Shown piece by piece: positions 34,763-43,251 of a stretch of 64,000 nucleotides of DNA (position 1 is its first letter; every line of letters begins with the position of its first letter). A model generated the notes under the pieces. The model was not told where the DNA came from, did not search any database, and saw only the letters and a program-made list of their open reading frames with translations. The translations under genes and the position numbers were made by a program. Source of the DNA: Pseudomonadota bacterium (lineage in GTDB: Bacteria; Pseudomonadota; Alphaproteobacteria; Sphingomonadales; Sphingomonadaceae); the NCBI GenBank assembly GCA_023458055.1, contig JAEXAW010000078.1, positions 124,001 through 188,000 on the forward strand, read 5' to 3'.

Positions 34763-34925
34763 CCGTGCATGGTTTGCCGCAAATCCACCGCGTCGCAAGC
34801 AAATAATCTTGCTAGGGACCGTAACAAAACTCTAAAAGCAGGGTTATCGCGGCTGATAGGCTTGCATGGTGCAAGTCGTCCGGCTTCAACAAGGCGCGGC
34901 GCGCGCGCATAAAGGCGGGGGTGAG

Positions 34926-36269
34926 ATGGGAAGACGATTTTTCGGTACCGATGGTATCCGGGGGCTCACCAATGCCAGCCCGATGACCGCTGAAATCGCG
35001 ATGAAGGTCGGGATGGCCGCAGGCGCACATTTCCTGCGCGGCGATCACAAGCACCGGGTCGTTGTGGGCAAGGACACGCGCCTTTCGGGATATATGCTCG
35101 AAAACGCGATTGTTGCAGGCTTTACCAGCGTGGGCATGGACGTGGTTCAGGTGGGGCCAATGCCGACGCCTGCTGTTGCCATGCTGACCCGGTCGATGCG
35201 CGCCGATCTTGGCGTCATGATTTCGGCGAGCCACAATCCCTATCATGATAATGGTATCAAGCTGTTCGGCCCGGACGGCTATAAATTGTCTGACGCGGAT
35301 GAAATCAAGATCGAGGAACTGCTAGCTGCCGAGCCCGAACTCGCGCTCCCCAACGATATTGGCCGCGCGCGCCGGATCGAGGATGCGCGCGGACGCTATA
35401 TCCATGCGGTCAAGCTGTCGCTGCCGGAGCATGTGCGGCTCGACGGGCTCAAAATCGTGGTCGATTGCGCCAATGGGGCCGCCTATAACACTACACCGAC
35501 GGCGTTCTGGGAGCTTGGTGCGAGTGTTACGTCCATCGGCATCAGCCCCAATGGTCGCAATATCAATGATGGCTGCGGCTCAACCTCGCTCGGGCAATTG
35601 CGCGAACGGGTGGTGTTTGAACAGGCCGATATCGGCATTGCGCTGGATGGCGATGCCGACCGTCTGATCGTAGTGGATGAACAAGGTGAGGTAGTAGATG
35701 GCGACCAGATCATGGCGCTGATCGGGTCGAGCTGGAACGAAGCGGGCCTCCTCAAGGGCGGCGGCGTGGTGGCGACGGTGATGTCCAATCTTGGCCTCGA
35801 ACGCTATCTGCAGGGACAAGGACTGATGCTGCTGCGCACGGCGGTTGGCGACCGGCATGTGCTGGAACGGATGCGCGCGGGAGGCTTTAATGTCGGCGGC
35901 GAACAATCCGGCCACATGATCCTGACGGACCATGCAACGACCGGCGATGGCACCGTTGCCGCGCTTCAAGTGCTCGCCGCGCTGGTCGAAAGCGGCAAGA
36001 AGGCATCCGAATTATTGCATCAATTTGACCGTGTTCCACAACTTCTTAAGAATGTCCGGTATAAGAAGGGTTCGGCCCCGCTCGAAGCGGAGTCGGTAAA
36101 GAAGATCATTGCGGACGCGGAACGCGACCTCAAAGGCGAAGGACGGCTGGTTATCCGGGCATCGGGGACCGAGCCGCTGATTCGCGTCATGGCGGAAGGC
36201 GACAATGCCGACCGGGTGACGGAGGTGGTGGATCGCATCTGCGCAGCAGTGGAGAAGGTAGCCGCGTGA
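34926..36269 (+). CDS. glmM: Phosphoglucosamine mutase GlmM
   Basis: 447 residues. It interconverts glucosamine-6-P and glucosamine-1-P for peptidoglycan and LPS. N-terminus MGRRFFGTDGIRG, phosphoserine loop ISASHNPYHDNGIKLFG, metal loop LDGDADR, sugar-binding GGEQSGHMI, and phosphate-binding RASGTEPLIRVM are all intact. ATG 34926 follows a GGGGGTGAG stretch; a GTG/ATG frame from 34866 is rejected because it lengthens the conserved N-terminus. Confidence 0.97.
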   Translation: MGRRFFGTDGIRGLTNASPMTAEIAMKVGMAAGAHFLRGDHKHRVVVGKDTRLSGYMLENAIVAGFTSVGMDVVQVGPMPTPAVAMLTRSMRADLGVMISASHNPYHDNGIKLFGPDGYKLSDADEIKIEELLAAEPELALPNDIGRARRIEDARGRYIHAVKLSLPEHVRLDGLKIVVDCANGAAYNTTPTAFWELGASVTSIGISPNGRNINDGCGSTSLGQLRERVVFEQADIGIALDGDADRLIVVDEQGEVVDGDQIMALIGSSWNEAGLLKGGGVVATVMSNLGLERYLQGQGLMLLRTAVGDRHVLERMRAGGFNVGGEQSGHMILTDHATTGDGTVAALQVLAALVESGKKASELLHQFDRVPQLLKNVRYKKGSAPLEAESVKKIIADAERDLKGEGRLVIRASGTEPLIRVMAEGDNADRVTEVVDRICAAVEKVAA

Positions 36270-36291
36270 GCGGCTGCGACCGGGATGTACA

Positions 36292-36516
36292 ATGCTTGAA
36301 ATGCGGCCAGATTGCGAAAAATGCGGGGGGGATTTGCCCGCCGACGCGCCGGGAGCGTTCATCTGTTCGTTCGAATGCACCTTTTGTGCACCGTGCAGCG
36401 AGGCGATGGATGATATCTGCCCCAATTGCGGCGGTGAGTTGATGGACCGGCCCGTACGCCGCGCTGATTTGCTCGAACGCTATCCGGCCTCGACCGAGCG
36501 TAAGTTCAAGGCATGA
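36292..36516 (+). CDS. DUF1272 zinc-ribbon-like protein
   Basis: 74 residues with MRPDCEKCGGDLP, FICSFECTFCAPC and CPNCGGEL, four Cys pairs typical of DUF1272; likely zinc binding. Function unknown. Its stop overlaps the thiD start (ATGA). Confidence 0.92.
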   Translation: MLEMRPDCEKCGGDLPADAPGAFICSFECTFCAPCSEAMDDICPNCGGELMDRPVRRADLLERYPASTERKFKA

Positions 36517-37694
36517 CGATGGACGATAGCATAGCGCGTGTCCTCATTATCGCGGGGTCGGATAGTGGCGGCGGCGCCGGCATTCAGGCTGACATCAAGA
36601 CGGTAACCATGCTTGGTGGTCACGCGATGACAGCGATAACCTCGGTCACCGCACAGAATACCATCGGCGTCGAGGCGGTCCATCCGATCCCGACCGAGAT
36701 GGTGTTGGCACAGATTGACGCCGTGGTTGAAGATATTGGCTGTGATGCGATCAAGATCGGGATGATCGGCTCGGCCGAAACCGCCCATGCGGTCGCGGAT
36801 TATCTCGAACGCTCCGAGAGGGTGCCGGTGGTGTTCGACCCCGTCATGGTCTCGACCAGCGGAGCGGCGCTGGCCGATCCCGAGACGATTGAGGCCTTTG
36901 GCCGCTTGATGCGGGTCGCGACGGTGGTGACGCCGAACCTTCCGGAATTGGCGGTGCTTTCGGTGGGTGACGATGAGGTCGCTGCCGCGCTCAACCTTGT
37001 GTCGCAATATGGCTGCGCGGTGCTGATCAAGGGCGGGCATGAAGAAGGCGACGTGCTCGTCGATGCACTCGTCGAAGAAGATAATATTACGAGCTGGCAG
37101 GCGAACCGCATCGCGACGCGCAGCACGCACGGCACTGGCTGCACGATTGCAAGCGCGATAGCCTTATTCCTCGCGCAAGGGATGGATTTGCCCGCTGCCG
37201 TCGACCGCGGGCGCGAATTCGTCCGCCTTGCCTTGAAGGAGGCACCCGATCTCGGCGCAGGCCACGGCCCGCTCGGCCATAGCCGCGTGCGGCTCGATGT
37301 CGGCAAGGGGCCGATGCTCAATCAGGTCTTGTTGTGCATGGACGATTTTGACGCGTCCTTTGCCTTTTATACGACCCTTGGCCTTAAGCCGATTGTCGTT
37401 AACAAGCCCGATTATGCAAGTTTCGAAGCGCCCGGCGGGGTCATGCTGTCGATCAACAATGATTCCGATTGCACCAGCCCTGGCGGAACCCATGTCTATT
37501 TCGAATGTCCCGATCTGGATGCAACGGTCGAACAATTGAGCCGCGACGGGCTGCGTTTCGAGCACCCGCCGACAGCCCAGCCCTGGCTGTGGCGCGAGGC
37601 GCGGGTGCGTGATCCGTTCGGCAATATCATCTGCCTTTATCGCGCTGGTGAAAACCGCCGCTTCCCGCCGTGGAGAATCCGCGATAAGGACTGA
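36513..37694 (+). CDS. thiD: ThiD (HMP/HMP-P kinase) fused to a C-terminal VOC domain
   Basis: 393 residues in one uninterrupted frame. Residues 1-265 are a ribokinase-fold ThiD: IIAGSDSGGGAGIQADIKT, AQNTIGVEAV, and the catalytic THGTGCTIASAIA. Residues about 270-390 are a glyoxalase/bleomycin-resistance (VOC) domain: MLNQVLLCMDDFDASFAFYTTLG ... GGTHVYFECPDLDATVEQL ... VRDPFGNIICLY. Stand-alone ThiD is about 265 aa. The kinase phosphorylates the ThiC product HMP-P; the role of the VOC part is unknown. A lost stop codon between two formerly separate genes is the simplest origin. Confidence 0.92.
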   Translation: MTMDDSIARVLIIAGSDSGGGAGIQADIKTVTMLGGHAMTAITSVTAQNTIGVEAVHPIPTEMVLAQIDAVVEDIGCDAIKIGMIGSAETAHAVADYLERSERVPVVFDPVMVSTSGAALADPETIEAFGRLMRVATVVTPNLPELAVLSVGDDEVAAALNLVSQYGCAVLIKGGHEEGDVLVDALVEEDNITSWQANRIATRSTHGTGCTIASAIALFLAQGMDLPAAVDRGREFVRLALKEAPDLGAGHGPLGHSRVRLDVGKGPMLNQVLLCMDDFDASFAFYTTLGLKPIVVNKPDYASFEAPGGVMLSINNDSDCTSPGGTHVYFECPDLDATVEQLSRDGLRFEHPPTAQPWLWREARVRDPFGNIICLYRAGENRRFPPWRIRDKD

Positions 37695-37712
37695 CGCCAT
37701 GAGGGCGCGTGC

Positions 37713-38297
37713 ATGATCGTTGGTGTCGATGAAGCGGGACGAGGGCCATTGGCAGGGCCGGTGGTGGCTGCGGCCGTTGTTCTGTGCGGCAAGGAAATCC
37801 GCGGGCTTGGCGATAGCAAAATACTGAACGCCGCCCAGCGCGCCAAGCTCGAGCTGCGCATTCTGGAACGCTGCTCATGGGGCATCGGGATTGCCACGGT
37901 CGAGGAAATTGACGGCATAAACATTTTCCAGGCGACCATGCTCGCTATGACCCGCGCGGTGGATGCCCTATGCCGTAAAGTGGCCGAGGAGCCACAGCGT
38001 ATCCTCATCGACGGCAATATGACGCCACTTGGACGCAATCCCGATTGGCGCTGGGACTGTTGCGAGGCGATAGTCAAAGGCGATGCCAAGGAACGCTGCA
38101 TTTCAGCCGCCTCCATCCTTGCCAAGGAAGCGCGCGACCGCATGATGCGCGATTATTGCGCGGCGCATCCGGGCTATGGCTTCGCCCGCCACAAGGGCTA
38201 TGGCACACCTGAACATTTGCAGGCGCTGCGCGACCTCGGGCCGACGCCGATCCACCGCCGCAGTTTTGCTCCGGTGGCGCAGCTGGAATTATTTTAG
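37713..38297 (+). CDS. rnhB: Ribonuclease HII
   Basis: 194 residues. Removes ribonucleotides from DNA and RNA primers. The active-site acids are visible in VGVDEAGRGPLAGP (Asp, Glu), ILIDGN (Asp) and AKEARDRMM (Asp). ATG 37713 is 18 bases after the thiD-VOC stop. Confidence 0.96.
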   Translation: MIVGVDEAGRGPLAGPVVAAAVVLCGKEIRGLGDSKILNAAQRAKLELRILERCSWGIGIATVEEIDGINIFQATMLAMTRAVDALCRKVAEEPQRILIDGNMTPLGRNPDWRWDCCEAIVKGDAKERCISAASILAKEARDRMMRDYCAAHPGYGFARHKGYGTPEHLQALRDLGPTPIHRRSFAPVAQLELF

Positions 38298-38308
38298 CAA
38301 ATCCGGTT

Positions 38309-38523
38309 CCTCCCTGTCGCCGCAGGCGATGGGGAGGGGACCGCTTGGCGTAGCCAAGTGGTGGAGGGGGCGCGAGGCGATAGCCGAGCGGGGGCTTATA
38401 CGTGAAAGTTTCCCTCTGATGGTTAATCCTCAACCCTTCCGCCCGTTTACGCGGGCGACCGCTCCGTCCGTTGCTGACGCAACTGCCACCTCCCCATTTG
38501 CTCCGCAACAGGGAGGGACTTCT
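38309..38523. repeat. Large imperfect palindromic intergenic repeat
   Basis: The left end (TCCTCCCTGTCGCCGC...GGGGAGGGGACCGC) and right end (...GCGACCGCTCCGTC...CCTCCCCATTTGC...AGGGAGGGA) are inverted imperfect copies about 60 bases long. Gene-free; typical dispersed repeat. It separates rnhB from the ccrM promoter region. Confidence 0.65.
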
Positions 38524-38535
38524 TTTTCCTCAACC

Positions 38536-38726
38536 GAGTCCTTTGGGCCACACCACAAGGGATGGAGTCTTGGTTAACCGGTTAGAGACCATATGCTGTG
38601 GGGGACTCGTTTCGTTCTCATAAAGTTCGCGAGGATATGAGACTCGCTTGCTAAGCTTTTGAACTTGACGGGAGACTCCGCTGGACTCAGTTTGCGCCTC
38701 CGCGACCACAAAGGGGGCAGTGATTC
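38536..38726. promoter_or_regulatory. Cluster of seven GANTC sites before ccrM
   Basis: GANTC sites at 38536, 38565, 38604, 38641, 38674, 38684 and 38722, the last directly before the ATG. Random expectation is roughly one per 250 bases or fewer, so seven in 191 bp is strong enrichment. These are the target of the downstream methyltransferase, suggesting methylation-state autoregulation. TTAACC at 38574-38579 could be a CtrA half-site. Confidence 0.75.
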
Positions 38727-39881
38727 ATGGGTGTGATCGAAAAATTTACGAGCCTTGATGCAAGGACGGTGAAACCGGCGCGCAAGGCTGCGGCCAAATT
38801 GACGCCAGTCGCGCTCCCGCTCAACAGCATCCTCAAGGGCGATTGCGTTGCGCACATGCGCGCGCTTCCCGATGCGTCGATTGATATGATCTTCGCCGAC
38901 CCACCCTATAATCTCCAGCTTGGCGGCGACCTCTTTCGCCCCGATGGCAGCCAGGTCGATGCGGTCGATGATGACTGGGACAAGTTTGATACCTTCGCGG
39001 CCTATGACCGTTTCACCCGCGAATGGCTTGCCGAAGCGCGGCGTATCCTGAAGCCCAATGGCACCATCTGGGTGATCGGCAGCTATCATAATATCTTCCG
39101 CGTCGGCACGGCCGTGCAGGATGCGGGCTTCTGGATTTTGAACGATATCATCTGGGTCAAATCGAACCCGATGCCCAATTTCAAGGGCACCCGCTTCACC
39201 AATGCGCATGAAACGCTGATCTGGGCTTCGAAAGCCGAAGGGTCGAAATACCAGTTTAATTACCGCGCGATGAAGACGCTCAATGATGAACTGCAGATGC
39301 GCTCGGATTGGAATTTCCCGATTTGCGGCGGGCAGGAGCGCTTGAAGAAAAACGGCACCAAGGTGCACCCGACGCAAAAGCCGGAAGCCTTGCTGTACCG
39401 CGTGCTGCTCGCCTGTACCCAGCCCGGCGATGTCGTGCTCGATCCTTTCTTCGGCACGGGTACGACCGGGGCCGTCGCCAAGCGTCTTGGCCGCAACTGG
39501 ATCGGGATCGAGCGCGAGGATGATTATATTTCGGCGGCAAGCGAGCGGATCGCGATTGAAATGCCGCTCGATGAATCGGCCTTGAAGATCATGCAATCGC
39601 CGAAGGCCGCGAAGCGCGTTGCTTTCGGGACGCTGGTCGAGGTGGGATATCTTCAGCCGGGCGCGGTGCTGACTGATGCCAAGCGGCGCTGGAAGGCGGT
39701 GGTGCGCGCCGATGGTAGCCTGGAATGCGGCGGCGAGACCGGCTCGATCCACGGCATCGGCGCCAAGGTGCAAGGCGCTCCGAGCTGCAATGGCTGGACC
39801 TTCTGGCATTATGAGGACGAAAAGGGCATCGTGCCGGTCGACAAGTTGCGCCAGACCTATCTCCTCGCTACCGAGATTTGA
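38727..39881 (+). CDS. ccrM: Cell-cycle DNA adenine methyltransferase CcrM (GANTC)
   Basis: 384 residues, beta-class N6-adenine methyltransferase. FADPPYNLQL (motif IV, DPPY) at about residues 56-65 and FFGTGTTGAVA (motif I) at about 249-259, followed by the ~90-residue C-terminal RAMA domain (GTLVEVGYLQPGAVL ... GSIHGIGAKVQG) that distinguishes CcrM from other methylases. AAGGGGG precedes ATG 38727. Essential cell-cycle regulator in other Alphaproteobacteria. The stop overlaps folP (TGATG). Confidence 0.96.
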   Translation: MGVIEKFTSLDARTVKPARKAAAKLTPVALPLNSILKGDCVAHMRALPDASIDMIFADPPYNLQLGGDLFRPDGSQVDAVDDDWDKFDTFAAYDRFTREWLAEARRILKPNGTIWVIGSYHNIFRVGTAVQDAGFWILNDIIWVKSNPMPNFKGTRFTNAHETLIWASKAEGSKYQFNYRAMKTLNDELQMRSDWNFPICGGQERLKKNGTKVHPTQKPEALLYRVLLACTQPGDVVLDPFFGTGTTGAVAKRLGRNWIGIEREDDYISAASERIAIEMPLDESALKIMQSPKAAKRVAFGTLVEVGYLQPGAVLTDAKRRWKAVVRADGSLECGGETGSIHGIGAKVQGAPSCNGWTFWHYEDEKGIVPVDKLRQTYLLATEI

Positions 39882-41002
39882 TGATCGCAGCTACCGACCG
39901 TATTTATTTCCAGCCCACCGCTTTTGTTGCCCGCCCACACGGACTGGAGGGCCAATGCCACCGTTTGCGCGACGGTCTATTGTGGTTCTCCGCCTATCAG
40001 GTGAGTTGGCGCGGAGAAGCGGGCGGGGTACGGCGCGGCGAGCAACTGGTCGCGATCGTCGAGCTTGCGGCCTTTCTCGAAAGGCTGCCTGCGCCGGTGA
40101 AGGCCCGCGCCGAACGGCAGCTTGCGTTTATCCAGTCATCGACCACGCCGCTGCAACTGGGTGAGCGCATTATCCGTTTCGATCAGCCGCGGGTAATGGG
40201 CATCCTCAATGTAACCCCCGACAGCTTCTCCGATGGCGGCAAACATGCGGACCTCGAAGCCGCGATGGCGGCCGGCTTTACAATGAGCGAAGCAGGCGCG
40301 GACCTGATCGACGTTGGGGGGGAATCGACCCGTCCCGGTGCGCCCTTGGTTTGGGAGCAGGACGAGATTGCCCGCATCCAACCGGTGATCGAACGGCTCG
40401 CGCGCGGCGGCGTGGCGGTCTCGGTCGATACGCGCAAGGCCGCCGTCATGGAGGCAGCGCTGGCGGCAGGCGCAGGGTTGATCAACGATATTTCGGCGCT
40501 GCTTTACGATGAGCGCAACGTCAGCGTGGCGCGCGATAGTGGCGCACCGGTCATACTTATGCATGCGCCGTCACAAACGAGCGACCCGCATCAGGGCGCG
40601 GCCTATGATGACATAGTGTTCGACGTGTTCGACTGGCTCGAAGCGCGGGTCGATGGGGTGGTCGCAGCAGGCATCGCACGCGAACGCATCATTGTCGATC
40701 CGGGGCTTGGTTTCGGCAAGGGGGTAGGCGACAATCTTGCCCTCCTGAACGGCACCGCCTTGTTCCATGCGCTCGGCTGCCCTCTTCTCGTCGGCGCAAG
40801 CCGCAAGCGGATGATCGGCGCGCTGGACAATGAAGCCCCGGCGGACAAGCGGCTTGGCGGTTCGCTCGCGTTCCATCTCGCGGCAATCAATATGGGCGCG
40901 CAGTTAATCCGCGCGCATGATGTTCCGGAAACCGTTCAGGCCATCCGCGTCTGGCGGGGCCTGCGCGATGCGGCACTCACCGCGCCTTTCGTAGAAAATT
41001 AG
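39881..41002 (+). CDS. folP: Dihydropteroate synthase with N-terminal extension
   Basis: 373 residues from ATG 39881. Condenses pABA with DHPPP in folate synthesis; the target of sulfonamides. The core runs from about residue 95: VMGILNVTPDSFSDGG, DVGGESTRPGA, SVDTRKAAVMEAALAAGA, DPGLGFGKG, and GASRKRMIG. The roughly 95-residue N-terminal part (DRIYFQPTAFVARPHG...) is not a known catalytic domain but appears as a normal extension in related bacteria, as far as I recall. Coupled to ccrM by start/stop overlap. Confidence 0.95.
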   Translation: MIAATDRIYFQPTAFVARPHGLEGQCHRLRDGLLWFSAYQVSWRGEAGGVRRGEQLVAIVELAAFLERLPAPVKARAERQLAFIQSSTTPLQLGERIIRFDQPRVMGILNVTPDSFSDGGKHADLEAAMAAGFTMSEAGADLIDVGGESTRPGAPLVWEQDEIARIQPVIERLARGGVAVSVDTRKAAVMEAALAAGAGLINDISALLYDERNVSVARDSGAPVILMHAPSQTSDPHQGAAYDDIVFDVFDWLEARVDGVVAAGIARERIIVDPGLGFGKGVGDNLALLNGTALFHALGCPLLVGASRKRMIGALDNEAPADKRLGGSLAFHLAAINMGAQLIRAHDVPETVQAIRVWRGLRDAALTAPFVEN

Positions 41003-41080
41003 GCAACCTTTTTAAGGACGCCAGCGTTCCTCCTTGTGACAGGTCGGCACAAGCGCCGGAAACATAAGGAGATTAAATTC

Positions 41081-41488
41081 ATGGATATCAAGCATGGCAC
41101 CATCGTTGCCGTAGCCGATGGCGAACATTTCAAATTGTTCCGCAACGTGTCCAACGATGCGCGCGCCAAACTTGAGGCGCTGGATGCCCCGAAGGTCGAT
41201 AACAGCAACCGCAGCGCGGGTGTCCATCGTCCCAACACCGGCGCGACCGGCGAAGATTCGCGGGGCCTGGAAGAGGCGGGCCATGCCGCAGGGACGGTCG
41301 ATTATCTCAACCAACAAGTGTTGCAGCACAAGATTGACAGCCTGATCATCATTGCCGATCCGCGCTCGCTCGGCGAGATGCGCCGCCATTATCACAAGGA
41401 GCTGGAAAATGCGCTCCTCGGCGAGATCGCCAAGGACCTGTCGAACAATCCGATCCCGGATATCGAAAGCGCGATTTCGGCAGCTTAG
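41081..41488 (+). CDS. Host-attachment family protein (BaeRF-like)
   Basis: 135 residues from ATG 41081 with AAGGAG upstream. IKHGTIVAVADGEHFKLFRN, HRPNTGATGEDSRGLEEAGHA and IDSLIIIADPRSLGEMRRHYHKEL match the 'host attachment protein' family, first named from Agrobacterium and structurally close to release-factor-1-like (BaeRF) folds. Its biochemical role is not established. Convergent with the regulator at 41485; the stop codons overlap. Confidence 0.85.
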   Translation: MDIKHGTIVAVADGEHFKLFRNVSNDARAKLEALDAPKVDNSNRSAGVHRPNTGATGEDSRGLEEAGHAAGTVDYLNQQVLQHKIDSLIIIADPRSLGEMRRHYHKELENALLGEIAKDLSNNPIPDIESAISAA

Positions 41489-42915
41489 GCTGCGGTATCA
41501 ATTCCGAGGTCGGCGAGCTTGCGGTAGAGGGTCGAGCGCCCGATGCCCAAACGGCGCGCGACCTCGGACATCCGCCCGCGATAATGGCCGATGGCGAGGC
41601 GGATGACATCGGCCTCAATGTCGTCGAGGGGGCGTAAATTGCCATCCGGCAGGTAAAGTGTCACACCAATGCCGTCGGGATGCCCGGTCCGGTTGCTTGT
41701 TGCGCGCGGCGAACCTCCGACAATGCTCGAAATCTGGGGAAAATCAACGGGCGTCAGCGCGTCCCCGTCGCACGCAAGGGCAGCGCGGAAGAGCGCGGCC
41801 TGTAATTGCCGCACATTGCCGGGCCACGCATAAGCGAGCAACAATTGCATAGCATCCTCGGTGATGCCGAGACTGCGAAGGCCGGGCAAAGAGCCCATTC
41901 GGGCGAGCAGGTGGCGAGCCAGTGCTGAAATATCGTTCGCGCGTTCGCGCAGCGGCGGCAGTTCGATCTGCACGACGCCCAGCTTATAATAGAGATCTTC
42001 GCGAAATTCGCCGGTAGCGATGCGCGGTTTGAGCAGCGTGTCGGCGGCTGCAATTACGCGGACATCAACCGGCATCGCACGCGTCCCGCCGATCGCCTGG
42101 ACTTCCCCATGGTCAAGCATGTCAACCAGCCGGGCCTGCACATCGAGCGGCATATGTTCGATTTGGTCAATGAAAATTGTGCCCGTATCGGCCTGATTGA
42201 GCTTGCCGGTCTGTCGGTCGAAGGCACCGGCGAAAGCCCCTTGTTCATGCCCGAACAGCGCCGACCCGATCAGTCCCTTGTCGACTGCGGCGCAATGCAG
42301 CGTAACCATCGGCGTGCGGCTGCGGGGGGAGGCGGCGTGGATCGCATTGGCAATCGCTTCCTTACCGGTTCCTGGCTCCCCTTCGATCAGAACCGGCGCA
42401 CGGGCGCGGGCGGCCTTTGCCGCGATGGCCAGGGCATTACGGAACGCCGGTGCGGACCCGATCATCTCCTCGATTGCGAGCGGCGCCGGGAGCTTTTCCG
42501 AAAGCGGCTGCAATTCGCCCGCGGCGGCATGGCGGTCAATGGCCATATTGAGAGCAGCCAGAAGCAGTTCGGGGGCGACGGGCTTGTGTAGATAATTGGT
42601 GGCCCCCGCCCGCATCGCGGAAATTGCGCAGGCAGGCGTGGCGTCGCTGGTCATTACGATCAGCGGCAAGGCGGTACGGCGGCGGCGCATCGCTGCGACC
42701 AAATGATGGAGCGTCTCCACGGTTTTGCTGTGATTGATCAGCACAGCATCCATCATCGTGCCTTCCGGGGTGTCGAGCATGGCGAATGCCGTATCGGTAT
42801 CCGACGCAATGATGGTCCGCCAACCGCCGCGGGTCGCGAGGGCTTTAATCAACCGTTGTCCTGCCGGTTCATCGTCGATCAGCATCAGCATTGGCATGCC
42901 TTGCGGCGTTACCAT
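41485..42915 (-). CDS. Atypical NtrC-type enhancer-binding regulator with pseudo-receiver
   Basis: 476 residues from ATG 42915. The receiver domain (1-125) has the acidic pair LIDDE, MTSD and HKP, but the phospho-acceptor position reads VLINHSK, with Asn for Asp. The AAA+ domain has GEPGTGKE (Walker A) and FIDQIEHM (Walker B), while the sigma-54-contact loop is GAFAGA rather than GAFTGA. A Fis-type HTH ends the protein (MSEVARRLGIGRSTLYRKL). Both deviations suggest phosphorylation-independent control and doubtful sigma-54 activation. It is divergent from the coxIV-pnt operon across 198 bp that contain a GGTGTCCAC/GTGGGCACC hairpin (42987-43014). Confidence 0.9.
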   Translation of the reverse strand: MVTPQGMPMLMLIDDEPAGQRLIKALATRGGWRTIIASDTDTAFAMLDTPEGTMMDAVLINHSKTVETLHHLVAAMRRRRTALPLIVMTSDATPACAISAMRAGATNYLHKPVAPELLLAALNMAIDRHAAAGELQPLSEKLPAPLAIEEMIGSAPAFRNALAIAAKAARARAPVLIEGEPGTGKEAIANAIHAASPRSRTPMVTLHCAAVDKGLIGSALFGHEQGAFAGAFDRQTGKLNQADTGTIFIDQIEHMPLDVQARLVDMLDHGEVQAIGGTRAMPVDVRVIAAADTLLKPRIATGEFREDLYYKLGVVQIELPPLRERANDISALARHLLARMGSLPGLRSLGITEDAMQLLLAYAWPGNVRQLQAALFRAALACDGDALTPVDFPQISSIVGGSPRATSNRTGHPDGIGVTLYLPDGNLRPLDDIEADVIRLAIGHYRGRMSEVARRLGIGRSTLYRKLADLGIDTAA

Positions 42916-43113
42916 GGTCGAAACCCCCTGTTTCCTTTCCAAATCCGTCCTGTTTTAGGACAATAGGGGTAAAGAAGCCTTTAATCGGTGTCCACATTCG
43001 AAACAGTGGGCACCGCTGCCGTAGCGGTTTGAAGCGAAATGCTATCAGGGCTTGAGGCTTTGCTGTTGCTTGGTTAAGGGTAGCGGAAATCCACATATTC
43101 GAGGGGATAAGAG

Positions 43114-43236
43114 ATGGCCGAACAGGATATGAACCAAGCCAACCAAAGCTATGAAGGCTTTGTCAATTTGATCAAGTGGGGCACCATCGCATCGGTGGTC
43201 AGCGCGGCCATCGTCATTCTGCTTATCGCCAGCTAA
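43114..43236 (+). CDS. aa3-type cytochrome oxidase subunit IV (small)
   Basis: 40 residues: MAEQDMNQANQSYEGFVNLI, then one membrane helix (KWGTIASVVSAAIVILLIAS). This matches the short bacterial COX4_pro_2 family (YEGF..L.KWGTI). AGGGGATAAGAG precedes the ATG. Located 15 bases before pntA1, an arrangement I recall as common in Sphingomonadales, though the oxidase itself is elsewhere. Confidence 0.88.
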   Translation: MAEQDMNQANQSYEGFVNLIKWGTIASVVSAAIVILLIAS

Positions 43237-43251
43237 TCAGGGCGACAGGGC

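Noticed and set aside
38574..39809. 411-codon frame antisense to ccrM
   Set aside because: The plus strand is a clear CcrM with its promoter region; the antisense protein has no recognisable motif.
41081..41488. Prophage signal from the 'host attachment' name
   Set aside because: The family name comes from Agrobacterium plant attachment, and there are no phage genes near it.
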